Part shown: positions 19,767 through 30,190 of the stretch, one piece after another
Position numbering within the stretch: position 1 is the stretch's first letter
Layout of the letters: every line of letters starts with the position of its first letter
From: Diplonema japonicum
Lineage: Eukaryota > Euglenozoa > Diplonemea > Diplonemida > Diplonemidae
Assembly (NCBI GenBank): GCA_964019335.1
Contig: OZ025677.1
Location: forward strand, 186,001 to 250,000
Direction of reading: 5' to 3'
DNA length: 64,000 bases
Translations under genes and position numbers: made by a program
The notes under the pieces: generated by a model
Told to the model about the DNA's origin: nothing
Databases searched by the model: none
What the model saw: the letters and a program-made list of their open reading frames with translations, nothing else

Positions 19767-21341
19767 TAAAACAAAAATCCACCGGAAGATAAAATATCCG
19801 GACCGCCGAAACATCCGGTGATTTTTTCTTCCGGACATTTTTTCTTCCGGACATTTTTTTTGGGCACTTTTCTAAGGGGGGTACCTAGCCTGTCCTACGA
19901 CTGTACCTCTGTCTGGAAAACTTATATTTCTGTTGCAAGAGTCTTAAGAACGGCAAAAATAAGATTCAAATCCGACGAAAGCTGCATGCTCTAAAAAGGG
20001 GAAGGATATATCTCGCGACTCCTCCAGATGCTGACCTCTTCAGGTGACTGAAATGATATTGCAAGTGGGAATATCTTCAGGTGAGAGGCGCCCTTCAATG
20101 GCTGCGTCCCAGCAGGTTGGAGAGTACTTTTCCCGACCAATAAAACTAAAAAAGGGGCGAGGAAAGGGCTACCTGTCCGCACGTCTGGCCGTCTTGTTTG
20201 CTGCTTAACTTACAATCATTTCAGCTGCCTTCGCAGTCTTGGCAGTGCGCCTGGCCTCGGCCTCAGCAAGTCTTGGGCTGGCACAAATAGGTGAAGTCTG
20301 GGGGACAAACGCTAAGTGAACGTTTGTTTCTGAAAACAAGTTCACAAAAGCCTGCGTAGTGTGGACATTGTAGTCATCAAGGATGAGTAGGATGGGCTCG
20401 GTGGGTGCTCAGCCGGAGAAACAAATATTTTACCCAGAGCCGAAGCGTTTCCTGGGTGGCCCAGTGTGATTTCGAAGCTGTTAAACTCCAGCCTTTTGGT
20501 GTGCAACACGAGGGACGGACCCGGGGTATTTCCTGCCGCGAGCTGGTTCTGTTTTTCCCGTGTAAATTAACTGCGGGTGCAGTTTGCCACCAGACAGGGA
20601 AACGCAAAACTGTCCGGTGACGGCACGCTTGTCCCAAATCCCTAACCGTGACAACCTTGGGACCCCTTTTCGTCTTCTTCCCAGTGGCAGCAGCTGGTCC
20701 ATGTTCCAGTTCAACCGGCCTGATCCCTGTGAACCTCCTCGCTGCTTGGGTGTCTTTGGGGCTGCTAGACTCCCCTATTGTTGGGCGGCGGCTTGTGATG
20801 CCATGCTTGGAGCACAGCTGGTTGGCCCTCTGCATACAGGCAGATGCCCGACGCTGCTACCGGCACCCCCTTCCGTTCTGCACCTGGATCCAAACAAAGA
20901 GCTTTGTTGTTTCTTCCTTGTTCAGAGGCTTGCGACCCGCAGTAACGGGTGCGGCAGGGGGATCGACCTTGGAGCTACCAAAGCGGTGCTTCCAGTCTGA
21001 TATACTGGACATTGGCTCCATGACGCAAACCCGCAAAGCATAAGAACAACCCTAAAGCAAGCACAGTGGTTCGGTTCAACAAGCTTGTGGTAGAAGCGAA
21101 CAATCAGGATCTGGAAAAGCACGTAATTCAATTCTCTGATTTTCGTTTGATTTTCTCTTGCTACAGACACTAGTTTCATCTGTTTTCGGGTCCAGCCCTT
21201 TAAAAAAAAAGGGGGGGTCCCAGGAAAAAAATGTCCGGAAGAAAAAATATCCGGACCGCCAGAGCTTCCGGACATTTTATCTTCCGGACAATTTTTCTTC
21301 CGGACATTTTATCTTCCGGTGATTTTTGTTTTACAGTATTT
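19767..21341 (-). mobile_element. Pogo/Tigger-like DDE transposon, decayed
   Basis: Terminal inverted repeats start CTGTAAAACAAAAATC at both ends and hold tandem CCGGAAGATAAAATGTCCGG-type blocks (19767-19865 and 21228-21341). TA flanks the right end. Inside, on the minus strand, are traces of a transposase. A direct-repeat family D fragment sits at about 19963-20140. A second, CpG-decayed partial copy is at 51713-52260. Confidence 0.82.
20170..21020 (-). pseudogene. DDE_1-type transposase remnant
   Basis: Read on the minus strand with frameshifts: MEPMSSISDWKHRFGSSKVD, a helix-turn-helix-like stretch (LNKEETTKLFVWIQVQNG), GIRPVELEHGPAAA..., then 'VTGQFCVSLSGGKLHPQLIY' and TGKTEPARG. Near 20390-20340 comes EPILLILDDYNVHTTQAF, which holds the second catalytic Asp region of the DDE fold (family form: PxLLxLDxxxxH). 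This order is that of pogo/Tigger/CENP-B-related transposases. At least three frame breaks make it non-functional. Confidence 0.8.
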
Positions 21342-21344
21342 CTT

Positions 21345-22615
21345 TTTTTTAGGGATGGGGGCATGGCGGTAGGGACACGTGCCCCCCACATCGACGGCTT
21401 GCAGTGGCCGGGAACATGGGGAGGGATGCACGGGGAAAAGAAGGGGAGCAAAAGAGAAAAAAAAATGCTGCTTAAGTAAGAAGTCAATCGACGACCGGGC
21501 TCTGTACTCTTCTGGGGGGGGGGGGGGGGGGGATTCACAGGGTACTGCTAATCACTAAATAGCTCCGTATTTTAAATTGCAATGGATTTAAATTACATAT
21601 AGCTAGAGAAAAAGCTTTTTTTCGTTCTGGGAAGGGGGGGGGGGGGGGGGGGGTAACAAGTTACCGTAAATCTCTTAATTTCGACATAGATGGAATATCC
21701 CTTTTTACTCAAAAGAAACCCGTATTTTTTTTTTCTCTTCTTTTCTTGTAATTCATACACTGAAAAGAATTTTTTTTTTTTTCTAGAAGGGAGAGAGAGG
21801 TATTCTATTCCAATTTCAATTTCAATTCAAATTCATGAGGTCTCTTAGAAGACAGTATGGTTCTCAGAATATTTTTATTTTTATTTTATTTTCTTTCTCT
21901 CGTACTGCGCCTCAAATCTCTACAGACTGTAAACCTCAGTCGGAGAGGGTTAAAAGGTCTACTAATTCCCAAGGAAATTTCTAATAGAGGATCCGCAAAG
22001 TGCTATACAGGTGTCACTTACAAGTTCTAAGCATTTTCAAAGCCAGTGCATGGTACACAGTACAGAGGAAGCAAAAATAATAACCCATTTATAGGCATGT
22101 ATAAAAAAAGGGGGGGATGCAGGAGGAGGTATCACCCCCCCCCCCCCCATTCTTCAATAATGATAAAAAAAAGAGAGCAGGTTGGTTAGCCTCTTTTATC
22201 TCTGTTCTTCCCATAAAGGACATCTTTTTTTTTTTCTCTAGTAGCCCCGTGCCCTTTGTGATGCGGCACTAGTTGTTGCAGCAAACCTAAGAAAACGGAT
22301 AAACTTGATGTTCTGTCTAACTCATCCGTCCTTTATGGGTGGTGATTAAATAAAAAAAAAGGAGAAAAAAAAGAAAAAAAAAGCGGTGCGTGGGAAATGT
22401 ATCGTTGGTACTTTGCTTTTGTTTTGTTTTGTTAAAAAAGAAATTGAATTATGGTTAAGAGAGAGAAAAAAGAAACGGGGGGGGGGGGGGGGTCAAACTG
22501 TGAGGTTAAGCGCTGGGTTCCTCCTTTCTCAGTTGCTCATTATAGCATTTGTTGGCTCCTCCCAAAAAGAAAAGAAAACCCAATCGGCCTAAATTATGAA
22601 ACTTGCTGGTGGTGT

Positions 22616-22650
<35 letters not shown>

Positions 22651-22795
22651 CTCGTTTTCATCTTCTTCTTCCAATGATAGACAAGGGGCTGTGGTGAGCA
22701 AGTTTTTGGAGTAAAAAGAAGAAAAAGGAAAAAAAAAGGGGGGGGGAGAAGAGCTCTGTGACAATATGAAGAAAAAAAAAAAACTCGATGATTTA
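21345..22795. other. Intergenic, no gene seen
   Basis: G runs at 21517 and 21640, a C run at 22135 and many A/T runs. The stretch 21800-22080 has balanced composition but stops in all frames. Nothing recognised. Confidence 0.5.
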
Positions 22796-22799
22796 AAGG

Positions 22800-22892
22800 A
22801 AGCCGGTGGGGGCACCCTGCACAAGCACCATTTACTTGATTACAGGGGCGCACCTCGGCCTAGCTGTAGCTTCTTCTGCATTCCGCGTCGAA
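22800..22892 (+). repeat. Interspersed repeat family B, copy at 22.8 kb
   Basis: Contains GCACCCTGCACAAG, TACTTGATTACAGGGGCGCA, CTGTAGCTTCTTCTGCATTC and CGCGTCG. Related to the copies near 16.1, 55.1, 55.7 and 56.9 kb. Confidence 0.7.
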
Positions 22893-23224
22893 AAAAAAAA
22901 TGAACAGAAACACTTGTAGTTTAAGCTATTCGAAGAAAAAGGAAACAAAAAAAAAAAAAGAGACATTTATAGAAAAAGAAAATGTTGAAGCAGCATTCAC
23001 TCCTTGTTTACAATATAAAATATAAAATAATGTCTTCATTAGGATGATAAAAAAAAAAGAAAAAAAAAGAAGAAAAAAACATTCGTGGCCGTTACTCACA
23101 AACAAAGAATAACTCTCCTATTATTATTATTATTACTATTATTATTATTTTTTTAAGGCCAACAACAAGAAAAGAGGGGGGAAAGTGAGTATAGATGATG
23201 AAGAGAGCAACGGGGGGAGGAAGA

Positions 23225-23283
<59 letters not shown>

Positions 23284-24045
23284 CGGGGGAAAAAAGAAGA
23301 AAATAGCCTCTCTGAATAGTGCGCCACTACCACCAAAAGGTGCGCATAGCGTTCACTGTTTAAGGGGGCAGAGAGTGGGCGGGGGAACGGGGGGCCCGAT
23401 CGCCCATCCCAAGCTATTTTCCTTCCTTACGTTTTGACTAGTGTTTTTTTTTTTCTCCCCCTTTTTTATTTAAAAAAAGTTTTCCCTCCTTCCGATAAAG
23501 AGCTTCATAACCTCGCTGGCAATAGCACGTGACCAAATTTAAAAAAGGGGGGGGGGGGAGGTCAAAAACGGTCGATAAATATATCTGTGGAATGGAGAGG
23601 GGAGAGGGGTGTCTGGCATGACCCACATGGCATGCTGCATAGCTTCAATTTCAACATATTCTTTTTTTTCCCGGGCCAAAATTGAAGTTTAAGAAAAAAA
23701 AGAAAAATGAAGCGATTGCCTCTGATTTTACGATTTGCTCCCCCCCTCTGGTGACAGTCAAGAAACAATGTGTCAACTTGATTTACCCTGCAACATAAAT
23801 ATAAAATTTGTTTTAAGTACTTAACCCGTTTTTTGGAAAACTGTGACAGTAGTGGTGCCTGTTTGCACCCGTATATACCTACCACTCATGAAATTTCTCT
23901 ATTAGTGGTAGGTGGTTTCCTCACAAAGAAACCCCCAAGGGGGGAAAAAAAAAGGGGGACGGAGAAAACATTACTACTTTTCATTATCGATATTAAGAAA
24001 GGGGAAAAAGAAGATTTGAGGTGGCATTGTTTTTTTTTTTTTTTT

Positions 24046-24076
<31 letters not shown>

Positions 24077-24220
24077 TGTATAACAACTGCTCAGTAAGAG
24101 CAGAAGAGAGTAGTGGTAGCATGCAGTGCACAAACAAATGCTAAAAATCAGCTCTTTTTTTTCTTTTTTTTTTTTTTTTTTTTTTTTTTAATTCTGAGCA
24201 GCTCTCTTAAAGAATTTAGG
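22893..24220. other. Intergenic, homopolymer-rich, no gene seen
   Basis: Poly-A of about 43 near 23228, T runs near 24030-24190 and several G runs. Open frames here are Lys or Phe artefacts. Confidence 0.55.
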
Positions 24221-24276
24221 CTGGAAGATATAAATCAGGTTTCACTTTATTTCACGCCCAGACCTGGGTGTGAAAT

Positions 24277-25135
24277 AATAACTATTTATTTAGTGAATAT
24301 AAGATCCTATGATTTCACACGTGGTGGCAGTGGTTTTGACGAGTGAGGTAACTACTTCACGAGCGAAGCGAGTGTTATAACGTTTAACGAGTCAAAACTG
24401 CCACCACAAACCTTCACAAATACGATATTTTAAACGACAGCAAAATTTGAGTGTGTGGGAGGTACAGGTGGTACCAATTACAACAGGTGTCGGATGTGCC
24501 TCGGTAGTGCACATGTTTCCTGCAAACATCAACGCTGCATAAGCGTGGCGGACGATGCCATACCTCGGTGCTAAAGAATTCTGTTATTTGCTCTTGGGCA
24601 AAGATGTTCGCCTTTTTTGTTGACTCGCCTTCTTGGAACCTCTTGAGGGGGACCTTTAGTCGGGGGTGGTCTTGCAACTGCTTGTTGTAATTCCTCTTCA
24701 CAACCGAGTTTAGCCTTGAATAAACCGTCCGGACTGAACTGGCAGCAGGCCTTGCTTGTTCATGTCGCTGAAATGGAGAATAAAATCCTCTTCTTTCGGA
24801 CGGGCCCTTCTTTTCCTTCCTATAATTATGAAACACACAAAAGCGTGCCCATTCCTTTTCGTATGACTCTTGGAAGGGCTGCGTCCGCCTCTTGTGCAGT
24901 CGGGTTCTTGCCCATCCCAAAGGACCCTTGGTAGAAACTCTTGGAGGGTTTTGCTTAAATTAGGCCCAGGAGTGAAATAATATTTCTTATTTTAACGCTA
25001 TCAGAATTTTTTCACTCCTAGGCCTAATTTCTTTTAGAAGCCGGAGCGTGAAAATAAAGTCAGGAGTGAAATAAAGTGAATTCTCATTTTCACTCCCATG
25101 AAAATTTTGGTGGAGTTAAATAAAGTATCTGATTT
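24277..25135 (-). mobile_element. Tyrosine-recombinase element remnant C
   Basis: The right terminus reads AATAACTATTTATTTAGTG from 24277. An imperfect palindrome at about 24290-24425 contains GTGGTGGCAGTGG and CACGAGCGAAGCGAGTG (24358-24374). The left end carries GTGAAAATAAAGTCAGGAGTG-like inverted blocks and ends near GGAGTTAAATAAAGTATCTG. It encloses the broken recombinase gene at 24440-24920. Confidence 0.75.
24440..24920 (-). pseudogene. N-terminal half of a tyrosine recombinase, frameshifted
   Basis: Starts MGWARTRLHKRRTQPFQESY. It aligns with the N-terminal core-binding domain of the 9393 recombinase: YEKEWARFC, SVRTVYSRLNSVVKRNYNKQ, LQDHPRLKVPLKRF and AQEQITEFF. After a frameshift, YAALMFAGNMCTTE matches VACMFSGGMRACE, but the catalytic Arg is lost. 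The C-terminal catalytic part is deleted up to the palindromic end. Confidence 0.75.
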
Positions 25136-25499
25136 TTTCCTCATGTTTTTAAGCCAAACGTTGCTGGGCGTGAAAATCAGGTACTTTATTTCACGCCCAC
25201 AGTCATTTTCTAGCAAAATGGAAGAAACCGAAGGCGACCGGGAAGCGAGCCAAGGGCATCAGCTCGAGAAAGAGGCCAAAACTGTGATGGAAGACAGGCT
25301 TCCAACGGCAAGCAAAATGGCCTACAGGAAGGAGTGGGAGAGGTTTTGCACCTACCACTCGATCAAACCCAATAGAAAAGCACGGTCAACTGTTGAACAA
25401 ACACAGCAGTCCCCTGCAACGCCCCCTTCAGCCCTGCCCCCCTCGACACAGCCCATTTCTTCAACAGTGCACAGAATCACGTTTCCTCATTTCCTCTGA
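25100..25499 (+). mobile_element. Tyrosine-recombinase element remnant D, head-to-head with C
   Basis: The left end, GTGGAGTTAAATAAAGTATC with a GTGAAAATCAGGTACTTTA-type palindrome, leads into an ORF from the ATG at 25218. Its product, MEETEGDREASQGHQ... TASKMAYRKEWERFCTYHS, matches the recombinase start in copy C. After residue 60 it turns into a Pro/Thr/Ser stretch and stops at 25499, so the rest of the gene is missing. Left ends of C and D overlap. Confidence 0.65.
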
Positions 25500-25736
25500 A
25501 ATGCACGCACAAACAGTTTTATAGTGGGAACAATTCTGCAAGTTTTAGTCATTCTCAAAAGACGACAAAAGAAAGCGAAGGTTACTGTTGGAGGAGGTAA
25601 ATACAGCAGCTTGTCAGTTATTTTTTTTTCTTTTTTTTTTTTTCTTCCTTGATCAGGGGAGGAAAATGAAGTGAGAGGAGGGGAGAGAAGAGGAAATCTG
25701 GCGTATTTTCTGTAAGGGGAAAATCTTTTTTTTCTG

Positions 25737-25780
<44 letters not shown>

Positions 25781-26225
25781 AGAGAAAAAAAAGCGAACCC
25801 CCCTACTCAGCTTGCAGTATAAAAAAAAAATCTTTTTTTAAAAATTGTAGCGATGAATATCAGACAATTTCTCTCCCCCTTCTTTTTTTCTTTTTTCCTC
25901 CTCCGCCTTTCTTTTTTTTTGGGGGGGTGTATCAGTTAAAGTTTTGTAGGTGTGCACTACCCAAGCTCGCACCAAGGCCAACGGCACCTTGGGTTGCCCA
26001 TCTCGGGGAGAATAAAAAAAACAAAAGTCACCCTGAGTGCACCATTGGCAGTGTGGGGGGGGGGGGGGGGGGGAGTTTTTTTTATAAGAAGAAAATAGGG
26101 AGAGGTAGTTTTATAGAAGATTTCCTGAAGGTACTTCTAGATGACCCAATTAGAACTAGAACTAGAAAAAACCCCTATTCCTTTTTGTTCTTTTTAAATC
26201 ACAAAATGGCAAAAGGAAAAAAAAA
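25500..26225. other. Intergenic, no gene seen
   Basis: Poly-A of about 40 near 25738 and G run near 26056. No recognisable frame. Confidence 0.55.
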
Positions 26226-26843
26226 AAATGACTATTTACTAAATAAAAATCAGATTACCTGATTTTTACGAAGAATTTTTTTTTTCACGAGTAGTTGAAT
26301 TTCACGAGCGAAGCGAGTGAAATTCAAAAAAACGAGTGGCTGATTTTTATCTTCTAAAGTATGATATTTTACTTAATTTTTGCAAAGTTAAATGAGGAAA
26401 TTTCGGACACTGTAAACCCTTTATGTTCACTTCTGCGAAATATTCACATTGATGTCAAAACTAAGCCTGATTGCCGAAGATGATGTCAAATTGACAGAAT
26501 TCTGTAGGTTTTGTGTAATTTGTGTCGGCACTTGATCATCGCTCTTCAGAAACTGCTGGTTTTGTGCAGGGGCTTGATCAGATCTGACTTCCAGCCAAAA
26601 TAGCAGGTTCCTTCATCAACAAGGTATCGTGCAAAAGAACGCCTGTATGCATGGCCAGTGTAATTTTCGGCATTTGCCGGCCTCAGGTGTGATGCTTGGT
26701 GGCTCGGAAACCTGGTAAAGTGTGTTTATGCCTCTTTTGCCTCGGATACCTGGCTGTGTTTTGGGCAGGTTGGGTTACGTCTCATATTTTGCGAACCAGT
26801 TAATTTATATGTCGAGTGACGTTTGTAAAAGCGCAACATGCTG

Positions 26844-26942
26844 TAGCTCAGTGGTAGCTCAGTGGTAGCTCAGTGGTAGCTCAGTGGTAGCTCAGTGGTA
26901 GCTCAGTGGTAGCTCAGTGGTAGCTCAGTGGTAGCTCAGTGG
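26844..26942 (+). repeat. Minisatellite: 9 perfect copies of TAGCTCAGTGG
   Basis: Nine exact 11-bp units in tandem. The unit is the D-arm / A-box sequence of a tRNA gene. The last copy runs into TTATGTCGTCGCACTCGTCT, a CTCCTGGAG hairpin and AGATCAAATCCCGG, a poor B box. It looks like a tRNA-derived sequence whose A box has expanded. Confidence 0.9.
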
Positions 26943-26999
26943 TTATGTCGTCGCACTCGTCTCCTGGAGACGCCAGATCAAATCCCGGACCTCGAACTT

Positions 27000-27090
27000 T
27001 TTCGATAAAATCGGGGTCAAAAAAACGGTCCCTCCCCTGAAACCCTGGCCGAGGGTCCTGACCACTGACCTACGGCGGTGTTAGCGGCCG
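27000..27090 (-). other. tRNA-like segment, minus strand
   Basis: Minus strand: CGTAGGTCAGTGGTCAGGA resembles a D-arm and CCCTCGGCCAGGG could be an anticodon-type hairpin. No proper B box follows. It faces the minisatellite-bearing tRNA-like sequence. Confidence 0.3.
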
Positions 27091-27305
27091 CCAGATGCAA
27101 AAAATGAAGACGAATACCGAAAAAGCCCGAAAATTGCTCAGAGTAAAAATCAGATTTTACTTTGCATTTACTGCACTTTTTTAAGCCAAATTCGGCCTAT
27201 TACTTTGCATTTATTCTTCACTTTGCATTTACTCGTGAACGGCAAAGTGATTTCTGATTTTTATGGCCCTTTAGAAATTTCCTTATGTAACTTTGCGGAA
27301 TTAAG

Positions 27306-27309
<4 letters not shown>

Positions 27310-27350
<41 letters not shown>

Positions 27351-27563
27351 ATATATATGAGCTTGTCCGGAAAAAAAATGCCAACACCTTTTTTGGAAGT
27401 TCGAAATTTTTTTGTTTTGATTATTTGAGCAAAAAAAGGGCAGCATGCAACCATAGGAAGATGACATACATGGTGTACCTGTTGCCGTTCTTTCAATTGC
27501 GGTGCTTGTTTTGCCATGAGGGTGGCGATAAAGAGCCCAAAACCACCCAAAATGATTTGTTGA

Positions 27564-27596
<33 letters not shown>

Positions 27597-27637
27597 CCCA
27601 GACAGACTCACAAAAAAATATTATAATAATAACGATC

Positions 27638-27681
<44 letters not shown>

Positions 27682-27875
27682 CCCTTTTTGTTTTGTTTTT
27701 TTTTTTCTTCTTTTCTTTTTTCTTCTTCTTCTTCTTCTTTTTTTTTTTCCCGGTCTTTCACCTCATACATGAAGGACAATCGGGAAGAATGGTTTTTGAA
27801 AAACTTCTAAACTTAGTTTTTCTCTTTTTTTTCCTCCCTATTGTTTTCCTTTTTTTTTTTTTTTTTTTTTTTTTT
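27310..27875. other. Intergenic, homopolymer-rich, no gene seen
   Basis: A and T runs of 40 or more around 27310, 27565 and 27640. The stretch 27440-27560 has balanced composition without a recognised frame. Confidence 0.55.
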
Positions 27876-28013
27876 GAGAAACGCTAACTTGAGCCCTGAG
27901 TGTTGGGAGCAGGACCCCCAGTAAGAGAAAAAGGGGTCTCGTTTGGTAATTCAAAAATCTGGGGAAGCTGCCTTTGAGCATTTCGAAAATTTGGGGGTCA
28001 AGTTAGCACTCTA
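27876..28013. mobile_element. Small TIR element, family C copy 2
   Basis: Left end GAGAAACGCTAACTTGAGCCC and right end GGGGGTCAAGTTAGCACTC are inverted copies (the full arm is slightly longer than quoted). T runs flank both sides. About 138 bp, non-coding. Shares the inner motif GCATTTCGAAAATTTGGG with copies 1 and 3. Confidence 0.7.
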
Positions 28014-28265
28014 TCCTCTTTTTTTTTTTTATTTTTTTTTTTTTTTATCAACAGCCATGATTTTCTGTTGTTCTGTTCACCGTTGTTAACGTTTCTTTCT
28101 TTTAGCGTGTGTCCAGTTGGAGCTAACCGCCTATCTATTTTTTTTCTCCTCTATTCATATTTGTAAGAGTCTTTTTTCTTGGGGGGGGAGGGATTTCTTT
28201 TACCGTTGTTTCCTTCCCTGATAAATAATAATAATAATAATAAGAAAAGAATAGTAACCTCGCCA

Positions 28266-28712
28266 TCAATCCCCCCCCCAGTCGTCGAGGAGCTCTGGGG
28301 GTTCGTCATCCGAGTCTTCCGACACGGCAGGACGGTGCTCGGCCTTTGCTTTATTGAGCACATCACAGGAGGTGCCCTTGAGGACAGAATCGCCGAACCT
28401 CTCATAGCGTTCCAAGATGGTGTTCTTCTTTCTTCGCACGTGCAGCATCTCGCACTCCGTTCCTTTCTTGCAGTAGTCATGCAAGAAGGCCATGCAACGT
28501 GGGACATTGCTACTGGGTATCTTCCATCGTCCTTGACATTCCCGACACCGCAGTACCTTGTGGCCCTTTCGAGTCCGCACGTCATCCCAGTCGTTGTGGC
28601 TGCATGGCTTGATGGAGTCGTTGCCTTCTACTGCTGCTGCTGCTGCTGCTGCTGCCACTGCTTTTGGCACCTCGGGAGCAGCCTCGAAGCCCGAGGCGTC
28701 GGCAGCATGCAT
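28266..28712 (-). CDS. Small CCCH zinc-finger protein
   Basis: 148 aa from the ATG at 28712. An Ala8 tract (CAG/CTG-type repeat at about 28630-28655) follows the N-terminus. Residues about 35-65 read CSHNDWDDVRTRKGHKVLRC with RECQGRWK: a His/Cys-bearing module (C..H.W..VR....LRC..C...W) that I associate with protist, including trypanosomatid, CCCH proteins. Then C-x7-C-x5-C-x3-H (CMAFLHDYC, KKGTEC, EMLH) gives a CCCH finger. A basic helix and an acidic C-terminus (EDSDDEPPELLDD) follow. RNA binding is likely from the family; the target is unknown. Only 64 nt separate it from the upstream hydrolase gene, in the same direction, as in a polycistronic array. Confidence 0.82.
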   Translation of the reverse strand: MHAADASGFEAAPEVPKAVAAAAAAAAVEGNDSIKPCSHNDWDDVRTRKGHKVLRCRECQGRWKIPSSNVPRCMAFLHDYCKKGTECEMLHVRRKKNTILERYERFGDSVLKGTSCDVLNKAKAEHRPAVSEDSDDEPPELLDDWGGD

Positions 28713-28776
28713 GTTCCTCTCCCTCCCTCCCCCTTGGTTGTATTTTTATTATGAAAGGTGGGGGTGGGGGGGATTC

Positions 28777-29772
28777 TCAATGACTGCAAATGAACTCCGC
28801 AATCCTCCCCACTGCATAACCCGCCTCGGGGAACACCCCTGTGAAGATCGGGAAGCAGTGGCACATGTTCCTGGCGACCCACAGTTTGGAGTCGACGCCC
28901 GCGGTCACTGCCTTGGCGTGTGCCCGTGTGCTGTCCTCGAGGAGCACCTCCTTCGTGCCGACGACGAAGTAAAGAGGAGGAAGCCCTTCGAACCCACCGT
29001 GCAAAGGAGAGCAGGTCGGCGAAGAAGGATCGGGTATGAAACCGTGAACTATCCCGGCATACTGTTTAAGAAGCTCGGGGCTGAGAATGCAATCGTGGAC
29101 GGTGGACTGCAAGGAGTAAGTTAAAGATAGATCCGTCCACGGTGACAGAAGTACGGCACAGGCAGGCATGGGCAAGGTGGAAACAGATCGCATCTTTTGC
29201 AACGCGAGAAGAACAAGACCTCCCCCAGCGGAATCGCCGAGGAAGCTGATCTCCCGCGGTGAGATGTTATCAATGGTGAGGAGCGCTTTGTAGACAGCCA
29301 GCACATCGTCGACAGCGTCCTCCACACTGTTCTCTGGGCACAGCCTGTAGTCCACGGAGAGGACACTGCCGTTGATGGCTTTGCTGAGCGTGTGGGAGAA
29401 GCCTGAAAAGACCTCAGGGGCGCCTGTTGCGTAGCCACCTCCATGGAGCTGAATGACCACTCTTTCGAGCCCCGTGAACTCCACGCAGCGTACGCCTGCC
29501 ATGAGCCGTGTGCGGCCGTTGAAGGTCCCTATGGCGTGTCCCAAGGAGCACACACCCCGCCTCTTCTGCTGTACTGCGACGCTCTTCCTTAGCCCCAGCT
29601 TTATGAACAGCATCATCAAGGCATCGAATTTTAAAAAATCGTCGCTCGGCGGCATACCGTTCACCCACGACGTGTCGACCCACCACCACCCCACCACCCT
29701 TTGCCATAGCACCAGGACCACTCCTAGGACAGTCCCCTGCACACCTTTTTGGGTGGGCGTCGTGTCAAACAT
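28777..29772 (-). CDS. Alpha/beta hydrolase, hormone-sensitive-lipase (HSL) type
   Basis: 331 aa from the ATG at 29772, preceded by an A-rich leader. A hydrophobic stretch at about 11-31 (VQGTVLGVVLVLWQRVVGWW) may anchor it to a membrane. Catalytic parts are in order: the oxyanion motif HGGG at 110-113, the nucleophile elbow GDSAGG with Ser181, and His305 in MCHCF. The expected acid position in 'GTKEVLLED' holds Glu275, where most family members have Asp. The cap between about 205 and 265 is normal for the family. It should hydrolyse small esters or acyl chains; the true substrate cannot be told. It lies 64 nt upstream of the CCCH gene in the same direction. Confidence 0.88.
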   Translation of the reverse strand: MFDTTPTQKGVQGTVLGVVLVLWQRVVGWWWVDTSWVNGMPPSDDFLKFDALMMLFIKLGLRKSVAVQQKRRGVCSLGHAIGTFNGRTRLMAGVRCVEFTGLERVVIQLHGGGYATGAPEVFSGFSHTLSKAINGSVLSVDYRLCPENSVEDAVDDVLAVYKALLTIDNISPREISFLGDSAGGGLVLLALQKMRSVSTLPMPACAVLLSPWTDLSLTYSLQSTVHDCILSPELLKQYAGIVHGFIPDPSSPTCSPLHGGFEGLPPLYFVVGTKEVLLEDSTRAHAKAVTAGVDSKLWVARNMCHCFPIFTGVFPEAGYAVGRIAEFICSH

Positions 29773-29830
29773 TATTTTTTTTTTTTTCTCGTACTTTGTT
29801 TAATGAGTTTGCCGGCAAAAGAAAACAATT

Positions 29831-30190
29831 TTTATTTCACGGTTGCCAGAATTTCGAGTTAAACCCGCCACCCACAAGTGAAATAATGCCACTTCTTTTC
29901 ATTTAATATGTTGTTTTATTTAATAAGAGCCGGGTTTGAAAGGGTGGGGTACAGGTTACAAGAAGAAATCAAAACTGAGAGGCTCAAGTTACCAGTTCTC
30001 GTTAGTTTTAACATTAAAATAGGTGCAGGAGTGACATAATGTAACATTATATCACTCCTGTACATTATGTCACTCCTGGGCCTTATTTCTCTATAAACTG
30101 GGAGTGAAAATAAAGTTGAGCGTGATATAAGGTGAAATCTTATTTTCACGCCCTTGAAAAACTGGCTTGAATTAAATAACATAAACAAAA
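29831..30190. mobile_element. Non-autonomous derivative of the YR-element family (copy E)
   Basis: It has both ends and no recombinase gene. One side has CACCCACAAGTGAAATAATG, TTGTTTTATTTAATAAGAGC and TTTGAAAGGGTGGGGTACAG as in copies A and B. The other has GGGAGTGAAAATAAAGTTGAG, CTTATTTTCACGCCC and GGCTTGAATTAAATAA as in copies C and D. Between them is a palindrome, AGGAGTGACATAATG / CATTATGTCACTCCT-type. It is about 350 bp, a MITE-like deletion product. Confidence 0.7.

Larger units (their letters stand above)
26226..27308. mobile_element. Divergent relative of the YR-element family (copy F), no ORF
   Basis: The left module (26226-26380) has ACTATTTACTAAATAAAAATC, a palindrome AAAATCAGATTACCTGATTTT and CACGAGCGAAGCGAGTG at 26303-26319. 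Next, 26382-26404 (GCAAAGTTAAATGAGG...) is inverted at 27272-27294 with two mismatches. The inner 26400-27130 encodes nothing recognisable and holds tRNA-like sequence and a minisatellite. Probably a non-autonomous or heavily decayed element. Confidence 0.55.

Noticed and set aside
26844-26942. CRISPR-like array
   Set aside because: Units are contiguous 11-mers without spacers, tRNA-like, in a eukaryotic genome with introns.
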